From an uncultured Allomuricauda sp. (GTDB taxonomy: Bacteria > Bacteroidota > Bacteroidia > Flavobacteriales > Flavobacteriaceae): a DNA stretch of 64,000 nucleotides. Numbering within the stretch: position 1 is the stretch's first letter; each line of letters opens with the position of its first letter. The notes under the pieces were generated by a model. That model saw nothing but the letters and a program-made list of their open reading frames with translations, was not told the DNA's origin and did not search any database. The stretch is from NCBI RefSeq assembly GCF_947499695.1, contig NZ_CANMPQ010000001.1, positions 62,001 to 126,000 of the forward strand, in the 5' to 3' direction. The position numbers were made by a program, and so were the translations under genes. This document shows positions 25,485-34,981 of this stretch, one piece after another.

Positions 25485-27317
25485 ATGGCTGAAGAAAAAG
25501 CAAATGTTGAAGTAGAAGAAACTACGGCAACAACAGAAGTTAAAGAAGAAGTTACCACGCAACAAGACCCTAAGGAATTTTTGGAAAGTTTCGATTGGGA
25601 CAAGTATGAAGAAGGTATTGAAAAAGTTGATGACAGCAAGTTGGACGAATTTGAAAAACTTGTTGAAGAAAACTTTGTGGACACTGCCGATGAAGAGGTA
25701 GTTGAAGGTAAGGTAGTTCACATGACAGATCGCGAAGCGATCATCGACATCAATGCCAAGTCCGAAGGTGTTATCTCGTTGAACGAGTTCCGTTACAATC
25801 CGGATCTTAAAGTAGGGGATAAGGTTGAGGTACTTATCGATATCCGCGAAGACAAAACCGGTCAGTTGGTATTGTCACACAGAAAAGCAAGAACCATTAT
25901 GGCATGGGACAGAGTAAATGCTGCCCATGACAAAGAAGAAATTGTTACTGGTTTTGTAAAATGCAGAACTAAAGGAGGTATGATCGTAGATGTATTTGGA
26001 ATCGAGGCGTTCTTGCCAGGTTCTCAAATCGATGTGAAACCTATCCGTGATTACGATCAGTACGTTGGTAAGACTATGGAATTCAAGGTGGTGAAAATCA
26101 ACCACGAATTCAAAAACGTAGTTGTTTCTCATAAAGCACTTATTGAAGCTGATATTGAAGAGCAGAAGAAGGAGATTATCGGTCAACTTGAAAAAGGTCA
26201 AGTACTGGAAGGTATCGTTAAAAACGTTACTTCATACGGTGTGTTTATCGACCTTGGTGGTGTTGACGGATTGATCCACATTACTGACCTTTCTTGGAGC
26301 AGAATCAACCACCCGAACGAGGTTGTTGAACTTGACCAGAAAATGAACGTGGTAATCCTTGATTTTGATGATAACAAATCAAGAATCCAATTAGGTCTTA
26401 AGCAATTGGAGAAACATCCATGGGATGCTTTAGGTGATGAAATCAAAATAGGTGATAAAGTAAAAGGTAAAGTAGTAGTTATAGCTGATTATGGTGCCTT
26501 TATCGAAGTTGCCGAAGGTGTTGAAGGTTTGATCCACGTTTCTGAAATGTCTTGGTCTACCCACTTAAGATCTGCACAAGATTTTGTAAAAGTAGGTGAT
26601 GAAGTTGAAGCTGTTGTATTGACCTTGGATAGAGAAGATCGTAAAATGTCATTGGGCATTAAGCAATTGACTCCAGATCCATGGACTGATATTACATCTA
26701 AATACCCTGTAGGTTCTCGTCATAAAGGAATCGTTAGAAACTTTACCAACTTTGGTGTCTTTGTAGAAATGGAAGAAGGAATTGACGGATTGATTTACAT
26801 CTCCGACCTTTCTTGGACCAAGAAGATCAAGCATCCATCGGAATTTGTTGCTGTGAACGATACTTTGGAAGTTGAAGTATTGGAATTGGATGTAGAAGGA
26901 CGCAAATTGAGCCTAGGTCATAAGCAAACTACAGAGAACCCTTGGGATAAATACTCAAAAGAGTTTGCCGAAGGAACTTTGCACAAAGCATCAATTGCTG
27001 AAGTTGTTGACAAAGGAGCTACTGTAAACTTCAATGAGGATATCGTAGGATTTGTTCCTTCACGTCATATGGAAAAAGAAGATGGCAAAAAGCTTGTTAA
27101 AGGAGAAGAAGTTGATTTCAAGATTATTGAGTTCAACAAAGACTTCAAACGAGTAGTGGCAAGCCACACAGCTATCTTTAGAGAGCAGGAAGAAAGAAAT
27201 GTAAGAACTGCTAAAAAGCGTTCTTCATCTTCTGATGAAGCAGCACCTACATTAGGTGATGCCAATTCACAACTGCAAGCTTTGAAGGATAAAATGGAAG
27301 CTGATTCTAAAAAGTAA
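25485..27317 (+). CDS. rpsA: 30S ribosomal protein S1
   Basis: mRNA-binding protein of the small ribosomal subunit. The 610-residue protein has an acidic N-terminal extension (about 1-60, rich in Glu and Val) followed by six S1 RNA-binding domains, visible by recurring blocks such as VKNVTSYGVFIDLGGVDGLIHITDLSW, VIADYGAFIEVAEGVEGLIHVSEMSW and VRNFTNFGVFVEMEEGIDGLIYISDLSW. S1 matters unusually here because Bacteroidota mRNAs seldom use Shine-Dalgarno sites. It has its own promoter, structured leader and strong terminator. Confidence 0.97.
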   Translation: MAEEKANVEVEETTATTEVKEEVTTQQDPKEFLESFDWDKYEEGIEKVDDSKLDEFEKLVEENFVDTADEEVVEGKVVHMTDREAIIDINAKSEGVISLNEFRYNPDLKVGDKVEVLIDIREDKTGQLVLSHRKARTIMAWDRVNAAHDKEEIVTGFVKCRTKGGMIVDVFGIEAFLPGSQIDVKPIRDYDQYVGKTMEFKVVKINHEFKNVVVSHKALIEADIEEQKKEIIGQLEKGQVLEGIVKNVTSYGVFIDLGGVDGLIHITDLSWSRINHPNEVVELDQKMNVVILDFDDNKSRIQLGLKQLEKHPWDALGDEIKIGDKVKGKVVVIADYGAFIEVAEGVEGLIHVSEMSWSTHLRSAQDFVKVGDEVEAVVLTLDREDRKMSLGIKQLTPDPWTDITSKYPVGSRHKGIVRNFTNFGVFVEMEEGIDGLIYISDLSWTKKIKHPSEFVAVNDTLEVEVLELDVEGRKLSLGHKQTTENPWDKYSKEFAEGTLHKASIAEVVDKGATVNFNEDIVGFVPSRHMEKEDGKKLVKGEEVDFKIIEFNKDFKRVVASHTAIFREQEERNVRTAKKRSSSSDEAAPTLGDANSQLQALKDKMEADSKK

Positions 27318-27338
27318 TCAGCCCTTCATTACATAATA

Positions 27339-27369
27339 AAAGCCCCGTTGTTTCCAACGGGGCTTTTTT
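27339..27369 (+). terminator. Strong terminator after rpsA
   Basis: AAAGCCCCGTTG pairs perfectly with CAACGGGGCTTT around a TTTC loop, followed by T. Confidence 0.92.
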
Positions 27370-27396
27370 ATACCCTGTTCATTTTAAAGAATTGTT

Positions 27397-27404
27397 TACT
27401 TTTG
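27397..27404 (+). promoter_or_regulatory. -7 box of the pyrR promoter
   Basis: TACTTTTG matches TAnnTTTG; the -33 element is weak. It lies 28 bases before the pyrR ATG, after the rpsA terminator. Confidence 0.5.
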
Positions 27405-27431
27405 TATCCAACTGAGACGGTAGTACAGCAA

Positions 27432-27971
27432 ATGAGTCAAAAAGTTCTTCTTACTTCCAAAGAAATCAACATCATACTTCACCGTTTAGCTTGTCAACTT
27501 TTAGAAAACCATTTAGATTTTAAAGATACCGTACTGATAGGAATTCAACCTAGGGGTGTTTATTTGGCCGAGCGGTTGGCCAAGGTGCTTCGCGAAGATT
27601 ATAAAGTAAAGGATATACAACTCGGTTTATTGGATATCACATTTTACCGGGATGATTTTGGAAGAGGTGAAAAGACCTTAAAAGCAAGTACTACAAAAAT
27701 TGATTTTTTGGTAGAAGATAAAAACGTGGTCTTGATAGATGATGTTTTGTATACCGGAAGAAGTATCAGGGCAGCCTTAACAGCCATTCAATCCTTTGGC
27801 AGGCCTTTGGATATTGAATTGCTCACGTTGATTGATAGACGGTTCAGTAGGCACTTACCCATTCAGCCCAATTATAGGGGTCGACAGGTAGATGCCATAA
27901 ATGAAGAGAAAGTAAAGGTAATGTGGGAGGAGAATGATGGAAAGGACATTGTGTATTTAGTAAGCAAATAG
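27432..27971 (+). CDS. pyrR: PyrR: pyrimidine regulator / uracil phosphoribosyltransferase
   Basis: Phosphoribosyltransferase-fold protein, 179 residues from the ATG at 27432; the longer frame starting at 27348 would run through the rpsA terminator. It shows the PRPP loop VVLIDDVLYTGRSIRAAL (about 95-112) and the PyrR hallmarks GIQPRGVYLAERLA and LLTLIDRRFSRHLPIQPNYRGR. In Gram-positives PyrR controls pyr mRNA by UMP-dependent binding; here its cognate pyrB follows six bases after the stop, so local control is plausible, but no PyrR-binding hairpin was recognised. Confidence 0.94.
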   Translation: MSQKVLLTSKEINIILHRLACQLLENHLDFKDTVLIGIQPRGVYLAERLAKVLREDYKVKDIQLGLLDITFYRDDFGRGEKTLKASTTKIDFLVEDKNVVLIDDVLYTGRSIRAALTAIQSFGRPLDIELLTLIDRRFSRHLPIQPNYRGRQVDAINEEKVKVMWEENDGKDIVYLVSK

Positions 27972-27977
27972 TATAGA

Positions 27978-28901
27978 ATGAGTGAATTAAGTGTAGATCA
28001 CTTGCTAGGAATAAAATATCTTGATAAAAAGGATATAGCACTCATTTTTGAAACGGCCGATCACTTTAAAGAAGTTATTAATCGGTCCATAAAAAAGGTG
28101 CCAACACTTCGTGATACGACCATTGCGAATATCTTTTTCGAAAACAGCACCCGAACCAAACTCTCATTTGAACTTGCGGAAAAAAGATTATCAGCTGACG
28201 TTATTAATTTTTCAGCTTCCCAATCATCCGTAAAAAAAGGAGAAACCCTAATAGATACCGTAAACAATATCCTGTCCATGAAAGTGGATATGGTGGTGAT
28301 GAGACATCCTAACCCTGGCGCTGGAATATTTTTATCCAAACATGTAGACGCTTCTATAATAAATGCAGGAGATGGAGCCCATGAACATCCAACCCAAGCA
28401 CTTTTAGATTCTTATTCCATAAGAGAAAAGCTTGGAGATATCGGCGGGAAAAATGTGGTTATAGTTGGTGATATTCTACATTCCCGAGTGGCCCTATCCA
28501 ATATCTTTGCATTAAAACTGCAAGGTGCCAATGTAAAAGTATGTGGGCCCAAGACTTTGATTCCAAAACATATAGAGTCTCTTGGAGTGACAGTCGAAAC
28601 AAACCTGAGGAAAGCTCTGGAATGGTGCGATGTGGCCAATATGCTGCGGGTACAGAATGAACGAATGGACATCAGTTATTTTCCGTCTACAAGGGAGTAC
28701 ACCCAACAATTTGGGGTTAATAAGCAACTATTGAATAGTTTAGATAAGCAAATTGTGATCATGCATCCAGGTCCTATAAATAGAGGAGTGGAAATCACAA
28801 GTGATGTAGCAGATTCCGATCAGTCCATTATTTTGGAACAAGTAGAAAATGGAGTGGCGGTTCGTATGGCAGTAATGTATTTATTGGCGGCAAAAAAGTA
28901 A
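27978..28901 (+). CDS. pyrB: Aspartate carbamoyltransferase catalytic subunit
   Basis: Condenses carbamoyl phosphate and aspartate in the first committed step of pyrimidine synthesis. The 307-residue protein has FFENSTRTKLSFELAEKRL (carbamoyl-phosphate site, STRT), the Lys/Gln loop SSVKKGET, HPTQALLD and the aspartate-site HPGPINRGVEI near the C-terminus. No pyrI regulatory chain is adjacent, as usual when PyrR is present. It follows pyrR directly and is followed by a small STAS-like gene after four bases. Confidence 0.97.
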   Translation: MSELSVDHLLGIKYLDKKDIALIFETADHFKEVINRSIKKVPTLRDTTIANIFFENSTRTKLSFELAEKRLSADVINFSASQSSVKKGETLIDTVNNILSMKVDMVVMRHPNPGAGIFLSKHVDASIINAGDGAHEHPTQALLDSYSIREKLGDIGGKNVVIVGDILHSRVALSNIFALKLQGANVKVCGPKTLIPKHIESLGVTVETNLRKALEWCDVANMLRVQNERMDISYFPSTREYTQQFGVNKQLLNSLDKQIVIMHPGPINRGVEITSDVADSDQSIILEQVENGVAVRMAVMYLLAAKK

Positions 28902-28905
28902 CGAA

Positions 28906-29238
28906 ATGATTTTCAATAAAGAAGGAACAACGACCATTGTTTTTCAGGAGAAGACTTCCATTTCCATATTCATGGAAAACCTTGAAAAGGCCTATCCCAA
29001 ATTGAAGCACGATAATATTGTGGTTAACCTTTTCTCCTTCGAAAAGTTGACCACGGGTGATATCTTGGAATTTCTTGATATTTCTAACACCCACAAAAAC
29101 TCGAATAAATCTTTTGTGTTGGTTACAAACAAAGTTTCATATGACGAAATTCCTGACGAAATAAGCGTCGTACCCACAATTCAGGAAGCAAAAGACCTTA
29201 TTGAAATGGAGGACATAGAACGGGACTTGGGCATATGA
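28906..29238 (+). CDS. Small STAS-like protein
   Basis: A 110-residue soluble protein with alternating strands and helices; KLKHDNIVVNLFSFEKLTTGDILEFLDISNTHKNSNKSFVLVTNK resembles the STAS/anti-sigma-antagonist fold, and the last 20 residues are acidic (QEAKDLIEMEDIERDLGI). The conserved phosphorylatable Ser of anti-anti-sigma factors is not evident. It lies between pyrB and the RNase Z gene, overlapping the latter by four bases (ATGA), so it may be a partner of the tRNA-processing enzyme. Function unknown. Confidence 0.7.
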   Translation: MIFNKEGTTTIVFQEKTSISIFMENLEKAYPKLKHDNIVVNLFSFEKLTTGDILEFLDISNTHKNSNKSFVLVTNKVSYDEIPDEISVVPTIQEAKDLIEMEDIERDLGI

Positions 29239-30140
29239 AGTTGACCATTCTCGGATGCTATTCCGCCACACCTCGCACTTTTACCAATCCTACAGCCCAA
29301 GTTCTTGAAATTAGAAACCATCTTTTCTTGATTGATTGTGGAGAAGGAACACAGGTACAGTTAAGAAAGAATAAAATCAAGTTTTCCAGAATAAAACATA
29401 TTTTCATTTCACACTTGCATGGTGACCACTTTTTCGGTTTACCGGGACTTATTTCAACTTTTAGACTTTTAGGAAGAGAATCAGAACTCCATATTTATGG
29501 ACCCAAGGGCATTAAAGAGGCCATCACCTTGTTTTTGAAATTGGGAGATTCATGGACAAATTACCCTTTGATTTTTCATGAATTGACCAGTAAGGAATCT
29601 GAATTAATACTGGATGACGAGACTGTCAGTGTTCAAACTATACCATTAGATCATCGAGTATACACCAACGGTTTTTTGTTTCACGAAAAGCCACTTCCTC
29701 GGAAATTGAATATTGAAGCCACCGAAAAATATGAAATAGACAGAAGTCAGTTTAACAATATCAAAAATGGAGCAAATGGTGTACAACAAAATGGCATTGA
29801 AGTTGCCAACTCCGATTTGACCATTGACCCACCAAAACCTAAAAGCTACGCTTTTTGCAGTGATACCGCTTATAATGAAAGTATTGTACCCATTATAGAA
29901 AACGTGGACTTGTTATATCATGAATCGACCTTCTTGGAATCTGAAGCCCATTTAGGTACTAAAACTAAACATGCCACAGCTACTCAGGCCGCACGGATTG
30001 CCGAAAAGGCAAACGTTGGGCAACTTGTTTTGGGACATTATTCGACCCGGTATAAGTCAATCGACCTTTTCAAAGAAGAAGCCTCAAAGGTGTTTTCACA
30101 GGTAGATTTGGCAGATGATGGCAAGACTTTTGAAATTTAA
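29235..30140 (+). CDS. rnz: Ribonuclease Z
   Basis: Metallo-beta-lactamase-fold endonuclease that trims the 3' ends of tRNA precursors. The 301-residue protein shows the zinc motif SHLHGDHFFGLPG, the FCSDTAYNESI block, LLYHESTFLE (the catalytic His/Glu pair) and the terminal LGHYSTRYK, with the mid-chain exosite-type insertion typical of RNase Z. It is translationally coupled to the STAS-like gene before it. Confidence 0.95.
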   Translation: MKLTILGCYSATPRTFTNPTAQVLEIRNHLFLIDCGEGTQVQLRKNKIKFSRIKHIFISHLHGDHFFGLPGLISTFRLLGRESELHIYGPKGIKEAITLFLKLGDSWTNYPLIFHELTSKESELILDDETVSVQTIPLDHRVYTNGFLFHEKPLPRKLNIEATEKYEIDRSQFNNIKNGANGVQQNGIEVANSDLTIDPPKPKSYAFCSDTAYNESIVPIIENVDLLYHESTFLESEAHLGTKTKHATATQAARIAEKANVGQLVLGHYSTRYKSIDLFKEEASKVFSQVDLADDGKTFEI

Positions 30141-30222
30141 GGTCAAAGAGCAAAAACTTAACCCATACAATCTTTTTAATCTCCGTTCTTTTGTTGAAAT
30201 TTGATGGTACTAATAGAGTGTC

Positions 30223-30870
30223 ATGCAAAAAGACCTGAGCAATTACAGGAAATCCTACGAAAAAAGCGAGCTTGATGAAACGTCCATAAAGGAAAACCCT
30301 ATGGAGCAATTTCAAAAGTGGTTTTATGAGGTAGAGGCAACGGATGGTATGGATGAACCGAATGCAATGACGGTATCTACTATAGGTTTGGATGGATTTC
30401 CTAAAAACCGGGTTGTACTGATGAAAAAATATACACACGAAGGTTTTATTTTCTATACAAACTATCAAAGCGAAAAAGGGAAAGCCATTGAAAATAATCC
30501 ATCGATGTGCCTTTCATTCTTTTGGCCAAATATGGAACGGCAGATTATCATAAAAGGTAAAGCCGAAAAGGTTGCCGAAAACCTGTCAGATGGGTATTTT
30601 GAGTCGCGACCAGTTGGTAGCCAACTTGGAGCAGTAGTCTCAGACCAAAGCGACGTGATTCCATCCAAGGCATTTCTACAAGAAAAACTGGACGCTTTGG
30701 AAAAAAAATATGAAGGGAAAGAAATACCCCGTCCGGAAAACTGGGGAGGGTATTTGGTCAGACCTGTTTCTTTTGAATTTTGGCAAGGTCGCCCCAATCG
30801 CTTGCATGATAGAATTCGCTATACCCTTCAAGAAGATTACAATTGGAAAATAGAACGATTAGCACCCTAA
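30223..30870 (+). CDS. pdxH: Pyridoxamine 5'-phosphate oxidase
   Basis: FMN enzyme that oxidises pyridoxine or pyridoxamine phosphate to pyridoxal phosphate. The 215-residue protein has the split-barrel fold motifs NAMTVSTIGLDGFPKNRVVLMK, GFIFYTNYQSEKGKAIENNP, SRPVGSQLGAVVSDQSDVI and the C-terminal WGGYLVRPVSFEFWQGRPNRLHDRI containing the PLP-site residues. Its start lies about 80 bases after rnz and its stop ten bases before the SixA-like gene, so it leads or belongs to the following operon. Confidence 0.96.
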   Translation: MQKDLSNYRKSYEKSELDETSIKENPMEQFQKWFYEVEATDGMDEPNAMTVSTIGLDGFPKNRVVLMKKYTHEGFIFYTNYQSEKGKAIENNPSMCLSFFWPNMERQIIIKGKAEKVAENLSDGYFESRPVGSQLGAVVSDQSDVIPSKAFLQEKLDALEKKYEGKEIPRPENWGGYLVRPVSFEFWQGRPNRLHDRIRYTLQEDYNWKIERLAP

Positions 30871-30880
30871 CGAACAAAAT

Positions 30881-31369
30881 ATGAAGCGGATAATATTGAT
30901 GAGGCATGGCAAATCTTCATGGGAATATGAAGTTTCTGATAAAGACAGACCTCTTAAAGAAAGAGGAATTAATGATGCACACTTAGTATCTCAAGAATTC
31001 AATAAAAAGGATGTGCAAATCGATTTCGCGTTTTCAAGTCCAGCGAACAGGGCATTGCACACCAGTATGATTTTCCTTAGAAATATTGGTTTTTCATTCA
31101 GTAGGTTTCAAGTCACAGAAGCACTTTATGATTTTTCTGGAGGTAGCGTACAGAACTTTATAGAAAATTTGGACAACCAATACGAAACTGTTTGCATTTT
31201 TGGACATAATTATGCGTTCACATCCCTTGCAAATGCTTGGGGAGATCAGTATATTGACAACGTTCCAACTGCCGGATTGGTTCAAATCAGATTTGATGTA
31301 AACAACTGGACAGAAATTTCGAAAGGAACCACAGAACAAATCAGTTTCCCAAAACACTTAAAAGGATAA
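30881..31369 (+). CDS. SixA-like histidine phosphatase
   Basis: A 162-residue protein of the histidine-phosphatase (phosphoglycerate mutase) superfamily, SixA branch. It starts MKRIILMRHGKSSW with the RHG catalytic His, the DRPLKERG loop follows, and the second catalytic His lies in FGHNYAF. SixA in E. coli dephosphorylates phosphohistidine. Its TAA is immediately followed by the ATG of ppk1 (TAAATG), and PPK1 works through a phosphohistidine, so a functional link is a reasonable inference. Confidence 0.88.
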   Translation: MKRIILMRHGKSSWEYEVSDKDRPLKERGINDAHLVSQEFNKKDVQIDFAFSSPANRALHTSMIFLRNIGFSFSRFQVTEALYDFSGGSVQNFIENLDNQYETVCIFGHNYAFTSLANAWGDQYIDNVPTAGLVQIRFDVNNWTEISKGTTEQISFPKHLKG

Positions 31370-33451
31370 ATGGTAAAGCCCAAGAACGAATATGTAAACA
31401 GAGAAATCAGTTGGTTACACTTTAATGCCCGGGTACTTCAAGAAAGTGCCGACAAAAGGGTCCCATTAATTGATAGACTAAGATTTCTGGGTATTTTCAG
31501 TAATAACCTCGATGAATTTTTTAAAGTAAGATACGCGACGGTAAAACGTATTGTTGATGCCGGGAAAAAAGGAAAAAGCGTTCTAGGAGGAGAAAAGGCC
31601 AAAGATTTACTTGAGGAAATTACCAAGATTGTAATAAATCAACAAGCTAGAAGTCTAGAAATTCTCAACAGTATAGAAGAGGAACTCAAAGCTGAAAATA
31701 TTTTTATAATAGATGAGAATGAAGTAAGTGAAAGTCAGGCAGAATTTATAAAATCATATTTTCTTAAAAAGGTCAATCCAGAATTGATGACCATTATTCT
31801 AAATGACTTAACCGAATTTCCTCTACTTAAAGATACTGCGGCCTATTTGGCTGTAAAAATGGTGATGAAGGATGATGAAACCATGGGTGTCAATGGGAAA
31901 AACCGATATGCCCTGATTGAAATTCCCAAGGGCATTGACCGTTTTATTGTGCTTCCACAGGAAGGAGACAAAAATTACATCATCATTTTAGATGATTTGA
32001 TACGATTCTGTTTGGGTAGTGTCTTTACGATGTTTGATTTTGAATCCATTTCCGCGCATATGATCAAGATTACGCGAGATGCAGAATTGGATATTGATAA
32101 CGACCTGACCAAAAGTTTTATCGAGAAGATATCGTCTAGCGTTGAGCACCGGAAAATTAGTGACCCAGTGCGGTTTGTTTATGATAAGCAAATCGATAAG
32201 GATACCCTTCAATTCCTAAAAGATAAAATGAATATTGTGGACACGGATAGTGTAATTCCAGGTGGAAGATACCATAATAGAAGGGATTATATGGGTTTTC
32301 CAAGTCTTGGCAGACAAGATCTCATGCACAAGAAAATAGAACCTTTACCCGTAAAAGGGCTTAGTATGGAAGGAAGTCTTTTGGAGATGATCAGCCAAAA
32401 AGACTATATGATCTATGCTCCTTATCACACCTTTAATTACGTTACCAAGTTTTTGAGAGAGGCTGCTCTTGACCCGAAGGTAAGAAGTATCAAAATCACC
32501 GTGTATCGTTTGGCCAATGATAGTCAAGTTGCAGCTTCGTTAATCAATGCTGCTAAAAATGGTAAACAAGTAACTGTTCAAATTGAACTTCAGGCACGAT
32601 TTGACGAACAGGCCAATATTAAGTATGCAAATCAGTTACAAGCTGAGGGAATAAAACTGATTTTTGGCGTTCCTGGTCTGAAAGTACACAGCAAAATTTG
32701 CTTGGTAGAACGGGAAGAAACCGAAGGAGTGAAAAGATATGGCTTTATAAGTACAGGTAACTTCAATGAATCCACTGCAAATATCTATACGGATTACACC
32801 TTGTTTACGGCCCATGAAGGGATTTTAAAAGATATGAATCGCGTGTTTGAGTTTTTCGAGACCAATTATAAAATCAACAAATACAAGCACCTCATCGTCT
32901 CACCCCATTATACAAAGTCCACCTTCATACGACTGATTGACCAAGAAATTGAAAATGCAAGGGCGGGGAAAGAAGCTTACATCAAAATCAAGATGAATAG
33001 TTTCACTTCGTATAAAATGGTGGACAAGTTATATGATGCAAGCAGAGCTGGGGTTAAAATTCAATTAATTATCAGAGGGGTGTGTTGTCTTATTCCTGGT
33101 GTTGAGGGAATGAGCGAAAACATTGAAGCCATTAGCGTAGTGGATAAGTTTTTAGAGCATCCACGTTTGTTCATTTTCGGGAATGGAGGCGAACCCATAG
33201 TGTATATCTCATCTGCGGATTGGATGACACGTAATCTTGATTTTAGGGTTGAGGTAGGCTGTCCAATTTATGATAATGAGATTAAGCAAGAGTTGTTGGA
33301 CACTTTTGACATTTCTTGGAGAGATAATTTTAAGGCCCGAGTCTTTTCGGACAAACAGGATAACGCCTATAAACCAAAAGCTCCCAATGAACCTGAATTA
33401 AGGTCGCAATTCGCACTATATGATTACTATCAAAAGAAAGTAGAATCTTAA
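31370..33451 (+). CDS. ppk1: Polyphosphate kinase 1
   Basis: Reversibly makes inorganic polyphosphate from ATP through an autophosphorylated His. The 693-residue protein shows the N-terminal NREISWLHFNARVLQE, the catalytic phospholipase-D-like domains with KVHSKICLV (the phosphorylated His) and the second histidine region HPRLFIFGNGGEPIVYISSADWMTRNLDFRVEV. Length is typical. It lies between a SixA-like phosphatase and a Ppx/GppA phosphatase on the same strand, a compact polyphosphate cluster. Confidence 0.96.
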   Translation: MVKPKNEYVNREISWLHFNARVLQESADKRVPLIDRLRFLGIFSNNLDEFFKVRYATVKRIVDAGKKGKSVLGGEKAKDLLEEITKIVINQQARSLEILNSIEEELKAENIFIIDENEVSESQAEFIKSYFLKKVNPELMTIILNDLTEFPLLKDTAAYLAVKMVMKDDETMGVNGKNRYALIEIPKGIDRFIVLPQEGDKNYIIILDDLIRFCLGSVFTMFDFESISAHMIKITRDAELDIDNDLTKSFIEKISSSVEHRKISDPVRFVYDKQIDKDTLQFLKDKMNIVDTDSVIPGGRYHNRRDYMGFPSLGRQDLMHKKIEPLPVKGLSMEGSLLEMISQKDYMIYAPYHTFNYVTKFLREAALDPKVRSIKITVYRLANDSQVAASLINAAKNGKQVTVQIELQARFDEQANIKYANQLQAEGIKLIFGVPGLKVHSKICLVEREETEGVKRYGFISTGNFNESTANIYTDYTLFTAHEGILKDMNRVFEFFETNYKINKYKHLIVSPHYTKSTFIRLIDQEIENARAGKEAYIKIKMNSFTSYKMVDKLYDASRAGVKIQLIIRGVCCLIPGVEGMSENIEAISVVDKFLEHPRLFIFGNGGEPIVYISSADWMTRNLDFRVEVGCPIYDNEIKQELLDTFDISWRDNFKARVFSDKQDNAYKPKAPNEPELRSQFALYDYYQKKVES

Positions 33452-33463
33452 GTAAGCCTTGCT

Positions 33464-34345
33464 TTGATAATTCGAAAATTTGCCGCTATAGATATTGGCT
33501 CCAATGCAATAAGATTGTTGGTGACCAATGTAATTGAGCAAGCAGATAAACCCACTACATTTAAAAAAAGCGAAATTATTCGGGTACCTGTGCGCTTGGG
33601 GGAAGATGCTTTTACCAAAGGTGAAATCTCGGAAGGTGGCTTGCAACGGTTGATAAAGACCATGAAATCTTTTAATTTGTTGATGCAGGTATATGGTGTG
33701 GAAAAATATATGTCCTGCGCAACTTCCGCCCTTAGGGAAGCTAAAAATGGAGAGATAGTAGTTGAAAGGGTGAATAAGGAAACTGGAATCAAAATTGAAA
33801 TAATAGATGGAAAAAGAGAAGCATCCATAATAGCTTCGACTGACTTGAAGGAACTTATAAAAAAGGACAGATTATATCTTTACGTTGATGTTGGCGGTGG
33901 AAGTACTGAATTTACGATTTTTGAAAAAGGCAACGTACTAGTATCAAAATCTTTTAAAATAGGTACGGTCAGGATTCTTAATGGGTTGGTTGGTGACGCT
34001 GCTTGGGATGAAGTGCATGAATGGATAAAGAAATATATTTCACGAGATAGTAAGGTTGAGATAATTGGTTCTGGAGGAAATATTAACAAACTTCATAAGA
34101 TGTCCGGAAGAAAAATAAATCAGCCATTATCTTATATTTGGTTGAACGCCCAGTATCTTTTTCTAAATAGTATGGATTATGAGGATAGGATTTCAGAATT
34201 GGGATTGAACCAAGATAGGGCCGATGTTATTATTCCTGCTACCAAAATATTTTTATCTGCAGCCAAATGGAGTGGCGCCAAGAAAATTCACGTGCCTAAA
34301 ATCGGATTGGCAGATGGGATGATAAAAACCTTGTATTACGAGTAA
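33464..34345 (+). CDS. ppx: Ppx/GppA-type exopolyphosphatase
   Basis: A 293-residue ASKHA-fold phosphatase, half the size of E. coli Ppx and lacking its C-terminal HD-like domains, as is common in Bacteroidota. It shows the phosphate-1 motif FAAIDIGSNAIRLLV and the phosphate-2 motif DVGGGSTEFTIF. The start codon appears to be TTG at 33464 (12 bases after ppk1), since no ATG is available before the first motif. Whether it favours polyphosphate or pppGpp cannot be told, but the ppk1 neighbour favours polyphosphate. Confidence 0.92.
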   Translation: MIIRKFAAIDIGSNAIRLLVTNVIEQADKPTTFKKSEIIRVPVRLGEDAFTKGEISEGGLQRLIKTMKSFNLLMQVYGVEKYMSCATSALREAKNGEIVVERVNKETGIKIEIIDGKREASIIASTDLKELIKKDRLYLYVDVGGGSTEFTIFEKGNVLVSKSFKIGTVRILNGLVGDAAWDEVHEWIKKYISRDSKVEIIGSGGNINKLHKMSGRKINQPLSYIWLNAQYLFLNSMDYEDRISELGLNQDRADVIIPATKIFLSAAKWSGAKKIHVPKIGLADGMIKTLYYE

Positions 34346-34347
34346 AA

Positions 34348-34929
34348 CTATCCGTGCATGGTTTCCCGTTTACCCAGATTTTTCATGAGTTTGGCCTCAT
34401 ATTCAAGCAATTGTTCCCATTTTTCATCTACTTCTTCACGATTGCCATACTTTCGGGCAAATTTTAAAAACATGATATAATGGTTGGCTTCGCTCACCAT
34501 TAAATTTCGATAAAAATCAGACAACTCTTTATCCTCCAGTTCTTCGGAAAGTAATCGAAAACGCTCACAGCTTCTGGCCTCAATAAGGGCTGCATAGAGC
34601 AGTTTATGAACTAAATGTGTTTCACGACTACCACCTTTTGGAAAAAACTTCATCAACTCCAAAACATATTCATCTTTACGCTCCCGACCCAGAATCCATC
34701 CTCTTTTCAGAATTCTATCATGTACCATATTAAAATGGCCCATTTCCTCCCTGGCCAAAGCCGTCATTTCTTTGACCAATTCTGATTTTTCAGGAAAACC
34801 GATAATCAATGAAATAGCTGTACTCGCTGCTTTTTGCTCGCAGTATGCGTGATCGGTTAAGATTTCCTCAATATTTTTTTCAACGATATTGACCCATCTG
34901 GGGTCTGTTGGTAATTTAAGACCAAGCAT
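34348..34929 (-). CDS. miaE: tRNA-(ms2io6A37) hydroxylase
   Basis: Di-iron monooxygenase that hydroxylates the isopentenyl group of 2-methylthio-N6-isopentenyladenosine at tRNA position 37. The 193-residue ferritin-like helical protein has the repeated iron-ligand signature DHAYCEQKAAS, LAREEMGHFNMVH, ARSCERFRLL and VSEANHYIMF. It converges with ppx with two bases between stops. A bacterial MiaE implies that miaA and miaB lie elsewhere. Confidence 0.92.
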   Translation of the reverse strand: MLGLKLPTDPRWVNIVEKNIEEILTDHAYCEQKAASTAISLIIGFPEKSELVKEMTALAREEMGHFNMVHDRILKRGWILGRERKDEYVLELMKFFPKGGSRETHLVHKLLYAALIEARSCERFRLLSEELEDKELSDFYRNLMVSEANHYIMFLKFARKYGNREEVDEKWEQLLEYEAKLMKNLGKRETMHG

Positions 34930-34981
34930 TTTTTAATATTTAAAGAACAAAGATAAGGGTATTAAAAAAGAAAGTGAAAGG

